Part shown: piece by piece, positions 1-12,189 of the stretch
How positions within the stretch are numbered: position 1 is the first letter of the stretch
Layout: each line of letters begins with the position of its first letter
Source of the DNA: Atherinomorus stipes
Lineage: Eukaryota > Chordata > Actinopteri > Atheriniformes > Atherinidae
Length of the DNA stretch: 64,000 nt
NCBI GenBank assembly: GCA_023101725.1
Contig: JALJCO010007928.1
Coordinates: 744,001 to 808,000 of the forward strand
Direction: 5' to 3'
Program-made: the position numbers and the translations under genes
Notes under the pieces: generated by a model
Told to the model about the DNA's origin: nothing
Databases searched by the model: none
The model's input: the letters and a program-made list of their open reading frames with translations, nothing else

Positions 1-487
1 GTCTTACATCATTAACATCAGTTTTTATCTCTTGCTGTTTTGATTTTTGTATGTAAAATTCTCAATACATTTGCAAGAGATGAGAGTTTTGTCCCTTGAA
101 TAATTGAATTACAGCGCTGGAAGACAGAAAGCACACATTACAAAGTTTTATTTCCTTTTCTGGAATTGCTTAAGTCACCTTTTTGTTTTTTACGAATGAC
201 AATAAATAATCAAAAAGTTCCTTTTTTTTTAAAATAAAAAACGAACACATTTTACATTTTAGCTCAAGAGAACTGTATTTGTCCTATTTCCACTAACTCC
301 TCACATTTTATTGTTACTTTGCATAATAATTTTAAAAATGTCACATCCACATCTTTATTTTGAAGATAATATTCCTTATCATTGTTTTAGTAAAAAGTCA
401 TTACATGTAGATCTTTGTGACTCAGCTAGTATATAAGTACTGTATGTTAAAAGAGTAATTAATCAGTACGTTGGGCAGTATTATTTA
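1..487. other. AT-rich unique sequence, no gene seen
   Basis: Stops are frequent in all frames. There are short A and T runs but no repeat family, RNA gene or exon signal that I recognise. Confidence 0.5.
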
Positions 488-535
488 TACAGTCCCAGTA
501 GAAAGTTTGGACACATTCTGGATGAACTGGTGTCA
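488..535. mobile_element. Tc1/mariner-like terminus remnant
   Basis: The text TACAGTCCCAGTAGAAAGTT followed by TGGACACATTCT resembles the terminal inverted repeat of teleost Tc1-like elements (CAGTCAAAAGTTTGGACAC type). No matching opposite end was seen nearby, so this is at most a truncated end. Family assignment is from motif memory. Confidence 0.4.
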
Positions 536-1096
536 CAGTTGCTGGAGTGACTTGCCATGGAAATTACGGTTTCCTTGTAATAGTGTCGCAAGGTTGACTT
601 TCTCTACTCAAGTGTTTCATTTGATCAGAAAAAGAATTTAGTTTGTTTTCCTCAGAATTATTTTTACAACACTTATACTCTTGGGGAAAAAAAAAGAATT
701 AAAAAAGATTTTATTACAGATATGTGCAGATATGTTAGAATCTGTTTCTACAACAATGAAGTCGTGTAAAAATGAGCATATCCCAGAGAAATGGCTGCTA
801 TTTCACCCTTACTTCATATCAGTATTGTCCACATGCAATTTCTTCATTTGCAGAAACTTATAGATGTATTCTTTCATATGTTGCTTGTTTATTTGCTATT
901 TTTTTAATGCATTTATTTATTTATCTGTCTTTATGTCTACCTAATTGTTTATTAATATTTACTCAGCCTTTACAAACCCTCCAGCTCTTTTGTGTCATTC
1001 CTTAGTGGGTTTACTGGTGTGCTCACAATGCTTAGTTGAAAGGTAAATTCCTTTAATTGGGGCAGCAGTCCAATGACCAGAGAGCTGGTTCGACAT
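536..1096. other. AT-rich unique sequence, no gene seen
   Basis: The overlapping short open frames at 681-863 and 772-1005 have no recognisable domain and consist of T-rich, low-complexity text. I regard them as chance frames. Confidence 0.5.
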
Positions 1097-1205
1097 AGGG
1101 ATGGGCATATCGATACCCTGGAGTCGACACTTTGATACCAGCCTGGCATAATATCACATCTAATACTTTTTGAGTATCGAGATACCACTGTACAGATCCA
1201 ATACA
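1097..1205. mobile_element. hAT-like terminal fragment
   Basis: AGGGATGGGCATATCGATAC at one side and GTATCGAGATACCAC near the other are typical of fish hAT-derived MITEs built from ATCGATA-type subterminal repeats. No clear 8-bp target duplication was found, so the borders are approximate. Confidence 0.4.
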
Positions 1206-1495
1206 ATTGTTTTCACTTCTGAGAGTTTTAGGAAATAAAATAATGTGCTAAACCAGCCAGACTCTAGATTCTGTGTCACATGATGGTAGTAGCCTGTCAT
1301 AAGACATGATGATGCTGCTACTGTTAGTGATGATGATGATGATGTTTTGGTATTTTTCAATGGTTTAATGCAGGTTATTGCATATTATGTTTTGGTAAAT
1401 TTATTAAATCACGATTAGATTTTATCTTGGAGCAATTTCCACTGAATAAATTGAATTAATCTTGACCTGTACTTAGGTTATTTGATCATTGAAGT
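1206..1495. other. Unique sequence with short (GAT)n run
   Basis: Contains a short (GAT)n microsatellite around 1326-1341. Nothing else is recognisable. Confidence 0.45.
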
Positions 1496-1697
1496 TTGGT
1501 TAATTGGTCACTCTAAATTGCTCCTAAAAATGAATGTGAGTGTGAATGGTTGTCTGTCTCTCTGTGTTGGCCCTGCAACAGACTGGCGACCTGTCCAGGG
1601 TGTACCCTTCGTCTCGCCTGGTAAAAGCTGGGATAGGCTCCAGCAACCCCCGCGACCCTGAACTGGATAAGCGGTACAGAAAATGAATGACTGACTG
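1496..1697 (+). mobile_element. L2/Maui-type LINE 3' tail
   Basis: Contains the phrases ACTGGCGACCTGTCCAGGGT, GGGATAGGCTCCAGC, CCCGCGACCCTGAACTGGAT and AAGCGG, ending in AAAATGAATGACTGACTGAA. This is the common 3' end of a LINE2-like retrotransposon in teleosts, here 5'-truncated and without reverse-transcriptase sequence. A close second copy lies at about 60030-60232. The clade name is from memory; the shared text is seen directly. Confidence 0.7.
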
Positions 1698-1810
1698 AAA
1701 GACGTTTCTATTCTCATTTTTGTTTAATTTACCCGTCAATATAATTTATTGTGAACTTGTGTTCACAAGTTTTGATTATATTTAATATTGCCCTTGCATT
1801 CAAGATATTA

Positions 1811-2293
1811 TCGTGCGTTCCAGTTGTCTCGGAACTCGTTTTTTCTGGTAAGTTTGGGCGGAAGTGACGTGGTGAACTTGTTTTTACGAGCTGAGAGCTC
1901 GTAATTTGCAGATGACCCTTGTAGATGTAAAGATGGCTGCTTCCAGTACCACTGTTGTGTTTATTAAACTTTTATGTCCGTAAGTGTCAAATGTAAACGG
2001 CACCGAATTGTTATTGAATTTTACTTTCTCATGGCGGTCTTTTTTTCTTTAAAACACTGCATGAATGTGTTGTTTAAACCCACACACTAAAACTGGCTGC
2101 TGTTGTCATGGTGATATTATTATAATGTCTGTGTTATTTTCTAGCTTATACAGTCATTGTGATGCTAACATATAGGCTGTTTAGGAGATGTCTGCTTTTT
2201 CCCCCAAGTTGATGCAACTGAAATGTAAAATAACGGTTAATGACGTCATCAGCTCGGGTCTGTTCAGAATCCTGAGACAACTGGAACGCACTG
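1811..2293. mobile_element. TTA-flanked terminal-inverted-repeat element (PIF/Harbinger-like)
   Basis: The ends are TCGTGCGTTCCAGTTGTCTC and the reverse complement of GAGACAACTGGAACGCACTG; 18 consecutive bases match. The trinucleotide TTA flanks both ends (1808-1810 and 2294-2296), as expected for PIF/Harbinger 3-bp TWA target duplications. The element is 483 bp with no transposase frame, so it is non-autonomous. Superfamily is inferred from the TTA duplication. Confidence 0.6.
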
Positions 2294-2631
2294 TTAATGT
2301 ACAGGACTGTCACTGAAAATTAGAATTCATGATATTCTAATATTTAGAGATAGGATATTTGAGTTTTCTCAAGCTGTATGCCATAATCAGCAATATTAAA
2401 ACAATAAAAGGCTTGCAATATTTCAGTTGATTTGTAATGAATCCAGAATGTAGAATGTAGAAAGTCAATCTGTCATCGTGTCCTTGGGTCAGATATTTCA
2501 CCCTCCTTGCCTCCAGTGTCGGCATCACTGGTGGACGAATGTCCGATGGTGGTGGAGCCACGTTTCCGTCTGTCTGCACCAGGGCACCTGTGGCTACACA
2601 TGTAGTTTACCATCACTTATTATGAAATGAA

Positions 2632-2700
2632 TTATGGATTCAATGTAAAGCGCTTTGGGTGACTTGAAAATGTTATATAAATCTTTTTTCATTATTATTA
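2632..2700 (+). mobile_element. LINE 3'-tail fragment
   Basis: The segment AAAGCGCTTTGGGTGACTTG followed by TATATAAAT and an ATT-rich end resembles the 3' terminus of teleost non-LTR retrotransposons. It is very short and 5'-truncated. Confidence 0.45.
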
Positions 2701-3355
2701 ATTCTTGTCATGGCCTTACATAGTCAAGTAGTTTTTTTTACACAATACATGCACCATCACAGAGATGGCTTGGAAAAATCCTGAACTTTTCAGTCTGATT
2801 TGCCTGTCCAGATCACATGACTTCAAGAGGTCTTACACATCACTTCAACATCATCAAGTTCAGTTTTACCTTCAGATCCTGTCATGGAAGTTTGTTGGCG
2901 TATCTTTGCTCTGGTGTAGAATTTGCTGGGTTTGTCTTTAAGCTTTAAAAACATTACACACATCAGTCTAAGAGAACAATAGGTCCTGTAAGTCAGAGGT
3001 TTTAATGAGACCACCCATAACTCCCTACAAGGAGGTTGTGAACAATTTAAACTAATCTAGAACCCTGAAGTCACCAGCCTTTAGGTTTTGAAAGTTGCAT
3101 GAATGTAAGTGCTTATTTTATGCACTTATACAACTTATTTTCATTTGTTTGAATTTTAGAATGATTTCATGTTTATCACCTTTACATCAGCCACCATCTG
3201 AAAGAGGAGTAAGAGTTTGTATGTGTGAATATTAATAAAACATCAGCAGGTCCCGTGGCATGTGTTTACATTGGGATCCACGGTTTTATATCTTTATTTA
3301 ATAATAATAAAAACAAAGTAATGTAGGAAAGACTGAATGCAGGGGCTGCTTTTCC
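2701..3355. other. Unique sequence, no gene seen
   Basis: Neither strand shows a long open frame or recognisable repeat. A short frame at 2823-3014 on the minus strand has no identifiable homology. Confidence 0.45.
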
Positions 3356-4861
3356 TTAAGCCAGGATCAAACTACACGACTTTTTCCGTCGTTCACGATG
3401 GTCATATGTCACATTAACAGAAATTGTGTCATAAAATCGTACGGTGTCGTGTTACTCGCGAGTGGTCACACTACAAGGATTGCACCAGACAGACAACCGT
3501 CTGATCGTCGCGGGGTGTCGCAAAAGACAACACGAAACGGGAGGCGGGACAAGCAGCTGTCAATCAGTCACTTGGTCTGGAGTCTCTGAATTGACTGTTT
3601 GGATCACTCATGAAGTGGAAAGTGGACGGAGACATCAGTCCCCTCCATTATTGTGACCAACATGAACTATTTGTGTGTATTCTGCCTGTTCCAGTTGTTC
3701 TGTGGAGCCTGTTTCCATGGTAACGCTGCTCTTCCAGTTGTTCTGTGGAGCGGGTTTTCATTTGTAAACAGGATTAAATCCACGATGCGCACAGAAAGAC
3801 TCGCTGCTCATCTTTGAAAAAGAGCTTTGAAAGAGAGAAACTGGGCTCTGATCAGCGCCGTTGCTTCCACCAGGTGCATCACGCACCGCGCGCACGACGC
3901 CCGGTGCCAAGCGAAGCCAAAACCATCAGTCTGACCACAGTCTGCTGCCACGAGAGCAAAGTCCAGCCGACCCAGTGACGCTACTTTTAAAAAACTGCCG
4001 TAAAGTGAAATAAAGTGTGTTGTTCTATACGAACGCATACGGGTGCGTCCTCACGTCATTCACTGAACTCCATCAGTTCAGAGCGCACGCTGGAAACCAT
4101 GGCAACCACATGAAACCACACACGCATGATAAACTGAGAGCTGCGCAGCAGCAGCATCGCTGTGTCGATATTCTGCACCCAGTAGGTGTTCAGACGGTTA
4201 ATTAGCTTTGATGATCACGCCGCGTAATGTGGATAGTTACGGCTGAGTGCACGAGCGCGCATGGGTGTCATATTTGCTCATCTCATTGAGCGCGATGTCT
4301 GTTATGTTGCGGTGTTTTTATTTAAACAAAGTGATTTTTCTGTGACTTTGTCACTGATTTATCTGAGAGCGTCACATTCGTGCACGTTTGGACCTGCTGT
4401 AAACTCCTGTTGACTTTTACTATTACTGATAGAACACACACACATTGTGTGGTTATGTTTCGAGTTGATAAAGTAATGTTTTACTCAAGAGAGATACACC
4501 CTTTTGAATGTTCGTGGAGGTTTAACACTGTTGAAAATAAATTTGGCACACTCAGTCTTGCTTTTCTTTTCTTTTTTTTCTGGAGTAAACTGATGCCACA
4601 GCTCCATAAATCGCTCCACCGGAGCGGGACTGCGTCTCTCCTCCTTTCCTCCACTGTTATTTGTGTACCTGAGCGTCTCTCTGGTAGAGGCGAGAGGCGA
4701 AAGGCGCACTGTCCTCCTATTGGTCAATATGAAGGGACATGTCGTGGGACGTGTCACACTACACGGACAAAACCAAAAAATTCTGACACGCCAGTCTTTC
4801 TGCGTCGTGGTCGTGGAGCGTCGCAGACGCCAAATCGCCAATCGCTGATTGTGTCACATTA
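3356..4861. repeat. Left arm of giant inverted repeat (foldback element)
   Basis: After TTA (3356-3358) the arm begins AGCCAGGATCAAACTACACG and runs to GTGTCACATTA at 4861. The whole arm reappears in reverse complement at 4986-6440. Chance open frames occur in matched pairs: the 76-residue frame at 3808-4038 (minus) matches that at 5813-6043 (plus) at 68 of 76 residues, and the 63-residue frame at 3398-3589 matches 6207-6398 with one change. These frames look like by-products of a repeated non-coding sequence, since no transposase motif is visible. CpG dinucleotides are far denser than in the flanks. Confidence 0.85.
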
Positions 4862-4988
4862 AGCCTGGTCTAAACTACACGAATTTAGCCCGATTTTGGC
4901 CCGACGGAGGCGTCGCAGACAGTCGCTCACTGTCGTGCACGATTCTGCGTCGTCGGGTCGCAGGACGTCGTGTCTTCGCTCCGTGTAA
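4862..4988. repeat. Central 127-bp terminal unit, copy 1
   Basis: Begins AGCCTGGTCTAAACTACACG directly after TTA at 4859-4861 and ends CTTCGCTCCGTGTAA. It lies between the two long arms. An inverted copy of the same length follows the right arm at 6438-6564. Its first 20 bases differ from the outer-arm terminus only at a few sites, so the two are related termini. Confidence 0.85.
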
Positions 4989-6440
4989 TGTGACACAATC
5001 AGCGATTGGCGATTTGGCGTCTGCGACGCTCCACGACCACGACGCAGAAAGACTGGCGTGTCAGAATTTTTTGGTTTTGTCCGTGTAGTGTGACACGTCC
5101 CACGACATGTCCCTTCATATTGACCAATAGGAGGACAGTGCGTCTTTCGCCTCTACCAGAGTGACGCTCAGGTCGCAGGTACACAAACAACAGTGGAGGA
5201 AAGAAGGAGAGACGCAGTCCCGCTCCGGTGGAGCAGCCGAGAGATTTATGGAGCTGTGGCATCAGTTTACTCCAGAAAAAAAGAAAAGAAAAGCAAGACT
5301 GGGTGTGCCAAATTTATTTTCAACAGTGTTAAACCTCCACGAACATTCAAAAGGGTGTATCTCTCTTGAATAAGACATTACTTTATTAACTCGAAACATA
5401 ACCACACGATATGTGTGTTATCAGTAATAGTAATAGTCAACAGTAGTTTACAGCAGGTCCAAACGTGCACGAATGTGACGCTCTCAAATAAATCAATGAC
5501 AAAATCACAGAAAAATCACTTTGTTTAAATAAAAACACCGCAACATAACAGACATTGCGCTCAATGAGATGAGCAAATATGACACCCATGCGCGCTCGTG
5601 CACTCAGCTATAACTATCCACTTTACGCGTGATCATCAAAGCTAATTAACCATCTGAACACACCTTCTGGGTGCAGAATAGACACAGCGATGCTGCTGTG
5701 CACTGCGCAGCTCTCAGTTTATCATGCGTGTGTGATTTCATGTGGTTGCCATGGTTTCCAGCGTGCGCTCTGAACTGATGGAGTTCAGTGAATGACGTGA
5801 GGACGCACCCGTATGCGTTCGTATAGAACAACACACTTTATTTCACTTTATGCCAGTTTTTTAAAAGTAGCGTCACTGGGTCGGCTGGACTTTGGTCTCG
5901 TGGCAGCAGACTGTGGTCAGCCTGATAGTTTTGGCTTCGCTTGGCACTGGGCGTCCTGCGCGCGGTGCGTGATGCACCTGGTGGAAGCAACGGCGCCGAT
6001 CGGAGCCCAGTTTCTCTCTTTCAAAGCTGTTTTTCAAAGATGAGCAGCGAGTCTTTCTGTGCGCATCATGGATTTAATCCTGTTTAGTTACAAATGAAAA
6101 CCCGCTCCAGGCAGAATACACACAAACAGGTCATGTTGGTCACAATAATGGAGGGAACTGATGTCTCCGTCCACTTTCCATTTCATAAGTGACCCCAACA
6201 GTCAATTCAGAGACTCCAAACCAAGTGACTGATTGACAGCTGCTTGTCCCGCCTCCCGTTTCGTGTTGTCTTTTGCGACACCCCGCGACGATCAGACGGT
6301 TGTCTCTCTGGTGCAATCCTTGTAGTGTGACCACTCGCGAGTAACACGACACCGTACGATTTTATGACACAATTTCTGTTAATGTGACATATGACCATCG
6401 TGAACGACGGAAAAAGTCGTGTAGTTTGATCCTGGCTTTA
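4986..6440. repeat. Right arm of giant inverted repeat (foldback element)
   Basis: Reverse complement of 3356-4861, somewhat shorter (about 1455 against 1506 bp) through small indels. It ends ...CGTGTAGTTTGATCCTGGCT followed by TTA at 6438-6440, mirroring the outer left end. No transposase or other coding domain was recognised in the frames it contains. Confidence 0.85.
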
Positions 6441-6567
6441 CACGGAGCGAAGACACGACGTCCTGCGACCCGACGACGCAGAATCGTGCACGACAGTGAG
6501 CGACTGTCTGCGACGCCTCCGTCGGGCCAAAATCGGGCTAAATTCGTGTAGTTTAGACCAGGCTTTA
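6438..6567. repeat. Terminal 127-bp unit, inverted copy 2
   Basis: Reverse complement of 4862-4988, ending GTGTAGTTTAGACCAGGCT at 6564 and followed by TTA (6565-6567). With copy 1 it bounds an inner TTA-to-TTA interval, 4862-6564, that overlaps the outer interval 3359-6437. TTA flanks at every junction point to a PIF/Harbinger-like origin (inference). Confidence 0.8.
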
Positions 6568-9144
6568 CATTTACTTACATGTAAAATTCTGAAGTTAAAT
6601 TGGTTTCCTGTCTTCTGTTTGGACCTCTAGATCAATGATTTACAAATTCTTCACATGAACTCTTTCTGAGTGTTTAAGTTTTAAGAAGCTGATGTGAATG
6701 AAAAAGAGTGAAACTGTCTGAGACTGATACAGAAAAAAAATGACAGAAAAAATTCTGTTTGCATATTCAAGACATTCACATCCTGATGTCATAATTTATC
6801 ATTTATTTATCGTTATCTATGCTGTGATGTGATACAGTTTCACAACAAAACAACCTCTAATTCAATGAAGCACATCTGTTAGTTGCATGACACTAAACAG
6901 ATTTTTTTTTTCTTGTAAATGTTGAACAGCACGCTGTTGTTTCCATAGTTCTGTTTAGGCTTCTTTTTTCCTGTGTTGTTATTTGAAGTCTCAGGTTTCC
7001 CGCCTCAGTCTGACTCTTTCACATTTCTGACAGAATCAGTGTTTCTTATGGACACACTGCAGGGAGTTTTCCACAGTAAATATGGAAATGCAGTCATCAT
7101 TTGAAAAAGACAAGTGTTATTGGCCCAATAATGCACAGATTTTCTGAAACCAAGCTCTAAGTGTCATCTTAGGGTTTTAACAAATCAAACCAGTGGAAAA
7201 ACAAACAAAAATGGACCAAACCAAACGTGTTTGCCGACATGTTTCAGAGACAGAATACGGCAGCTTGTGCAATGGGGGACACATGATTTCATTACAATTT
7301 AGTGGGAGAAAAATTATAATCTGACTATGACTGTTATGTGCTTAACTTTACAGTGCTTTTATCTGACAAAAAACAAAACAAAAAACAAAACATATAATTG
7401 AGTTAAAGGGCATTTCTATGCATCTATTTCAGCTACATTTAAATATTTATCATAAAATACATTTTATGATAAATTGAAATTATAGATGATTGCTAGCTGC
7501 TATATGAAAGACGCACAAGCTTGGCTGAGCCTCCTTGTTCCTTACACAACAGTTAACTAGATGCTGCCCTTGCAGGATATTAGTGACTCTGATCTTCATG
7601 GGGTTGCAAAGATTTTACCTGAAAGGATTTTTCCTCTAGTTGCTTCTTTGGGAAAAGTCACAGTGTTTCTGGAAAGCAAATAAACTTGGAGACAGTCACT
7701 AAGTTGGAGGAGTAGAGGACAGAGCAGACCAAATAGTGTGAGGAATCAGAGGATGTTCTCTTTTTTTACTTTCTTTTTTAAGGCTTTCCAATTTAATTCT
7801 TTGCAGGCATCCTTAAAAGAACTGTTGTGTTTACATTAACATATAGAAAGGACAAGCTGTTGTCAGTTTTTTCCAGGATGTATAGGTGACATGTCCACCC
7901 ACACTCATCCAAAAGTCAAAGCTAATTTAATTTGGGTGTGATATTGGTCTTCATCAGATATTTTTTTTTTCTTTTTTCCTTTTTTTGCAGACCACGTGTC
8001 ATGCAGCTCAGAAGGTTTAGGATCAGAATTTACACAAAATGCTGTTCAGGTGGGCTATGACTCAGAGATGTATAATGTAAATAGGACGCTGAAGCCCAGC
8101 AGGAATCTTTATGGCATGTCGTTCCCTGTTCTCACCTTACACGTTCTGTTCAATAAAGATACGAGTAAAACAAAGGATAAACGGGTAACTCGACATTTAT
8201 GTTTAGATAGAGTGTTGGAGGTGTCCAGGAAAAAGCTATTCTCTTGACATTTGATTTAAAAAAAGGAAAAAAAGGAAAGAAAATCCTTAAAACCCAGTTA
8301 AGCCAAACCCAGACTTAAAGTTATTCTCTAAAAACACTACCCTTCATTTAAAAATCTTGCTTTTGCTTCCTAATCTTAATTTTCATCTCCACATAAGTGA
8401 TAACCTAAACTTGGCTCTGCATGAGATGAATAAGGTAAAGAAAAAGCATCTCTCTTTGGGGCTTTTGCTGCCATCTCTGAGAGAACGTCTCGACCCTCAT
8501 AAGTAACGAAACGTGACATTTTACAACCACACACACGTGTACTCTCACAGTTCCATCACTCATGTATAAATCTCATGTCACCTCTCTATCCCAGCAGCCT
8601 GTTTCATCCCAGAGGGCTTTATCAGAGCGCTGGGGGGCTGATTGGAGGAGACGTCTGTAATGGCTGCAGGTCATGAGGTCACAACCCTGTTATGACAACT
8701 AAACAGTGAGGCCAGACACCTCAGCGGCGGTCTGCTCCAACTGCTGATGATGCCTGATAACATTAAATGAATAATGTTGTGGTTTTTTATTGGTTTAAAT
8801 CAAAATTCATTTGGAAAAGCAATTCTCCGTGGGTGTTAAACTGCAGAAAACCTTCCAACGAGGTTGCAGTGACAGCAGAAACGTTTTTTTTTCGTGGGAT
8901 TGCTTTACTACTAATCAACTTAAAAGCTACAGTGAGAGAATTCTAAATATATGTGTGCAGACCAGTCGTTTTTGTACACTCATGAACAATAAATGATAAG
9001 AAATGTAAAGATTTATTCTTAAAGAGGATAGAAACTGGGTGATGCATTAAATGAAGGTCAAACAGATTCATTTTCAGTATTCTTTTAGAGCTAAAACTGA
9101 CTTTTTGGTAATACCGTTTTTCTTTTTTCAATCCATGTTCAAAC
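6568..9144. other. AT-rich unique sequence with one long palindrome
   Basis: No gene or known repeat was recognised apart from the palindrome at 7445-7474. The interval about 8560-8760 is less AT-rich and free of obvious repeats, so it could be conserved non-coding DNA, but only an alignment could show that. The frame at 7996-8247 has no recognisable domain. Confidence 0.4.
7445..7474. repeat. Perfect 14-bp hairpin with 2-nt loop
   Basis: ATTTATCATAAAAT, loop AC, then the exact reverse complement. AT-rich, so thermodynamically weak, but the symmetry is complete over 30 bases. Confidence 0.9.
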
Positions 9145-10043
9145 TTAAAGGTACAGTGTGTAAAAAAGACAAAAGTCAATGGCAGAAAAATTGAATATAT
9201 AATCCAAAAAATCCCAAACTGTGTTTCCATTGATGTGCAATCGCGTCACCAGAACAGCTGTTATGTTTATCCTAGAGCTCATTGGAGTTGGATTTCATTA
9301 TTATTACTAATAAATAACCTCTAGAACATATTAGATAATAGAACAAATAAAGAAAAGTATCTGACTCAATGAAGGAGGGACGGGGAGTATTTAACCGACG
9401 GGTCGGGTCCAGATTTGATCGGCAGATAACCGTGGAAACGGGTCGGGTTTGGTAATCATCAAAACAGATTCAGATGGGTGCGGGTCGTTGTCTAAAACTG
9501 GACCCGCAGCAGGACTTTGGAGGTCAGGTGATGTCACACAGACGGAGGCGGCAGCGTCACAGCGCATCCACGCTCATCCGGCTTTCTGCTTCATGTCGCT
9601 CAGACAAAACTCTTAAATTAATGAAGATAGTTGATGACAACCACATATGAGCAGAACACACCATGTTCCACGTTTTACAATTGATTGTTTCTGCGGGTCT
9701 CGTCAGTGTCGTTCTTCACCACAGTCTAACGTGGACCCGCTGATCTTTATTTCAATCTAAAGCGCATCACGGCGTTCACATGTTCACGTGTTGAGGGTGG
9801 ATCAGAGCCAGTTAGAGATGAAGATTCGCCCTTTCTGTGGGCTTTTATCAGCGTTATTCTCTGAGCTCCGTTAGGAGGGAAATAAACACAGAAAAGACAC
9901 ATTTGGAGAAAATCGTTCACCTGCACCTGCAATCTAAGGCGCATCGATGCAATCAGGAAAAAAATTTAGGCGTACTGAGCAAATTTCCGGGGGCATATAC
10001 GACTGAAATGGTCGCAGTCTGGAGCCCTGCACTGTACCTTTAA
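9145..10043. mobile_element. TTAA-flanked piggyBac-like non-autonomous element
   Basis: Both ends read TTAAAGGTACAGTG in inverted orientation (9145-9158 and 10030-10043), a perfect 14-bp terminal repeat including the TTAA target typical of piggyBac insertion. The interior is about 870 bp, fairly GC-rich in the middle, with repeated GGGTCGGGT-type text near 9400-9450. It has no transposase frame; the short frames 9747-9944 (minus) and 9837-10043 (plus) look incidental. Confidence 0.75.
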
Positions 10044-12189
10044 CCATCAGTACAGTAACCTTCTACGTATTTACCTCTATTGAAGTAATTTCTGTTCAAG
10101 GAAGTAACTCAAGTCACTCAATCAGGTTGTTAACAGTACAAACACACTTTAAAAAAATGAAATGAACACAAATAACAGGGAATTTCCCTACACGCTCAGT
10201 GATGCAAACACGACAAGGCCGCATTTAAGCAGGGGAGTCATTAGATAAAATCATGTCAACAGCTCAGAAATCTTTTTAATCAGGCTTCAGTTCATTTTAA
10301 GTTTTAAGACAATGTTGTCTTTGTCCTGCAAACTCTGTATCGCCCATCATCAGTATTTTAGTTGGAAGTTAACCACACTGAGACTGGGGATGTCATGTAA
10401 AGAAAGCAGGCTACAGTTTTAAATCAAATCGTGTTTTTACTCAAGAGGAAAGATGTGTCTGGGGCATCGTCAGAAACTATAAATGCAGACATGTTGGCAG
10501 GTAGACATACAGTATAGGCAGGCTGACATCTACAGACAGTCAGAGCACATGTTTAAATCTGGCATAATGCTGATTTTTACTTTTCCCAAAGAGGACTGCT
10601 TGCCTGGCAGAAAGGAAACAAGAATTATTCAATCAAACAGCTCTCCCTCCATATCCAGATTTGACTGCAGCCACATAAGGCTGGCCGCATAATCCTTTTA
10701 TCAAACCCTCCGATGGGGTACTCTTATTGGAAATGCCTGGAGAGAAATAATATTAAGGTCATTTCTATCTCTAGTTTATTTTCTACTTTAAAAAAAAAAT
10801 CACCCTGCTTTCCGTTTTGTTATCTAGAGACAATAATTACCTCAGGTTTGCGTATGGCGACTCAGCTGCTGATTATGAATGTTCTCCTCCCACTGAGGGG
10901 AATCTCTGCCCTCATCAGTAATAACAAAATCAGCTGTCCTCATTAAATGTAAAAAACTGTTTGGGGAGGTGGGGTTGTACTCCACCATGGTGCACCTCGG
11001 TCAGGCAGGCTGGAGGGAAACTGTAATGTGGGTCAGCCTGGTGATGCTGGCTGGTGCTGCTAATATCTGCAGAGTGGTAGATATTGGAGCTGTGAGCGCT
11101 TCTGTTCTGACCTGTCAGCAGTTTATGGTTTTATGTCAGGCTGGTGTGTGCACTTCAGGCTTTTTGTGGGATGAAACAATTTTCTCTATTGGAGAAGTTT
11201 TAGTTTCATCCCTGTTATTTTATTTCTAATTTAACCTGCCGAGTTTGATACGATCAGCTGTAGCATGTACCAGGTGCTGTAGGAAGAAATGATGGAACTT
11301 TTAGTTGCTTTACATAAAAATTCCTTTAAAAAAATTACTTCTTGAAGACAGAAGCTTTACATGGACAGACATGAGAGGTTTGGTACAGTGTAACATGGCT
11401 TTTTGTGGAGTGGTTTTAGGTGGTAATAAAACTCACAGCAACGTGATGTTGATTTAGTCTTTTTAGTTGTTCGGCATTATTTTGTATGCAAGCTACCACA
11501 GCCTCTCATAAATCAACTTTAAAGACCTCAGACTCTGTATACTGTAAAATTGTAGTTAGCTGATGTTTACATTTGACTGTTTATGCTCTCACATGTACAG
11601 TCAGATGTAAAAGTGCCTTAACTTGCTATTTAAAGTACATTTGATTGGCAGCTGATATCTCAAAGATGTCATTCACTTGGATTTTAAACAATGATCAAAA
11701 CAATAACGATTAAAAAAAAAAAAAACATCCAGAGGACATCTACAGGGATGTAGCATAAAAGTATTAATTATTATCCAAAATTACAGGAATTTTTTTTAGA
11801 GCATATAAGTAATTGTTTTATCAATTTTGAGGGGTCTAAGAAGTAAATAGGCTATTTACAAATGATAACCATGTTTATGTCAGGATTCTCTGCCGTTAGC
11901 ATGAGCTCCAGGGTTACTGACTCAATTGCTATGTGCAGAAATATCTTCTTTTTTGCATTGCTTCTTATATTCAAGTTGACAAAAAAACAAAACAAAGACA
12001 AAGCAGCAGGTGAAGATGAAGGTAGAAAAGGGGCTCAAAGGCCTGAGGTTACCATTTTCCCCCTAGACACGTTAGTTAAACATTAAGCAATGCTAATTAA
12101 TGGTAAGCTGGCTTTGTAACATTGCTAATGCTAATTGAATAAATGAGTGCACTGCCTAGTAGTGGGGAGGATTTAAGCTTATAGCTGTC
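10044..12189. other. Unique sequence, possible conserved non-coding segment
   Basis: No gene recognised. About 10660-10950 is repeat-free and of balanced composition, as many conserved enhancers are, but this is a composition impression only. A poly-A run of 13 lies near 11711-11723. Confidence 0.35.

Noticed and set aside
4380..4862. 160-codon frame inside the foldback arm
   Set aside because: The matching inverted arm does not keep the frame at full length and no transposase or other motif is seen.
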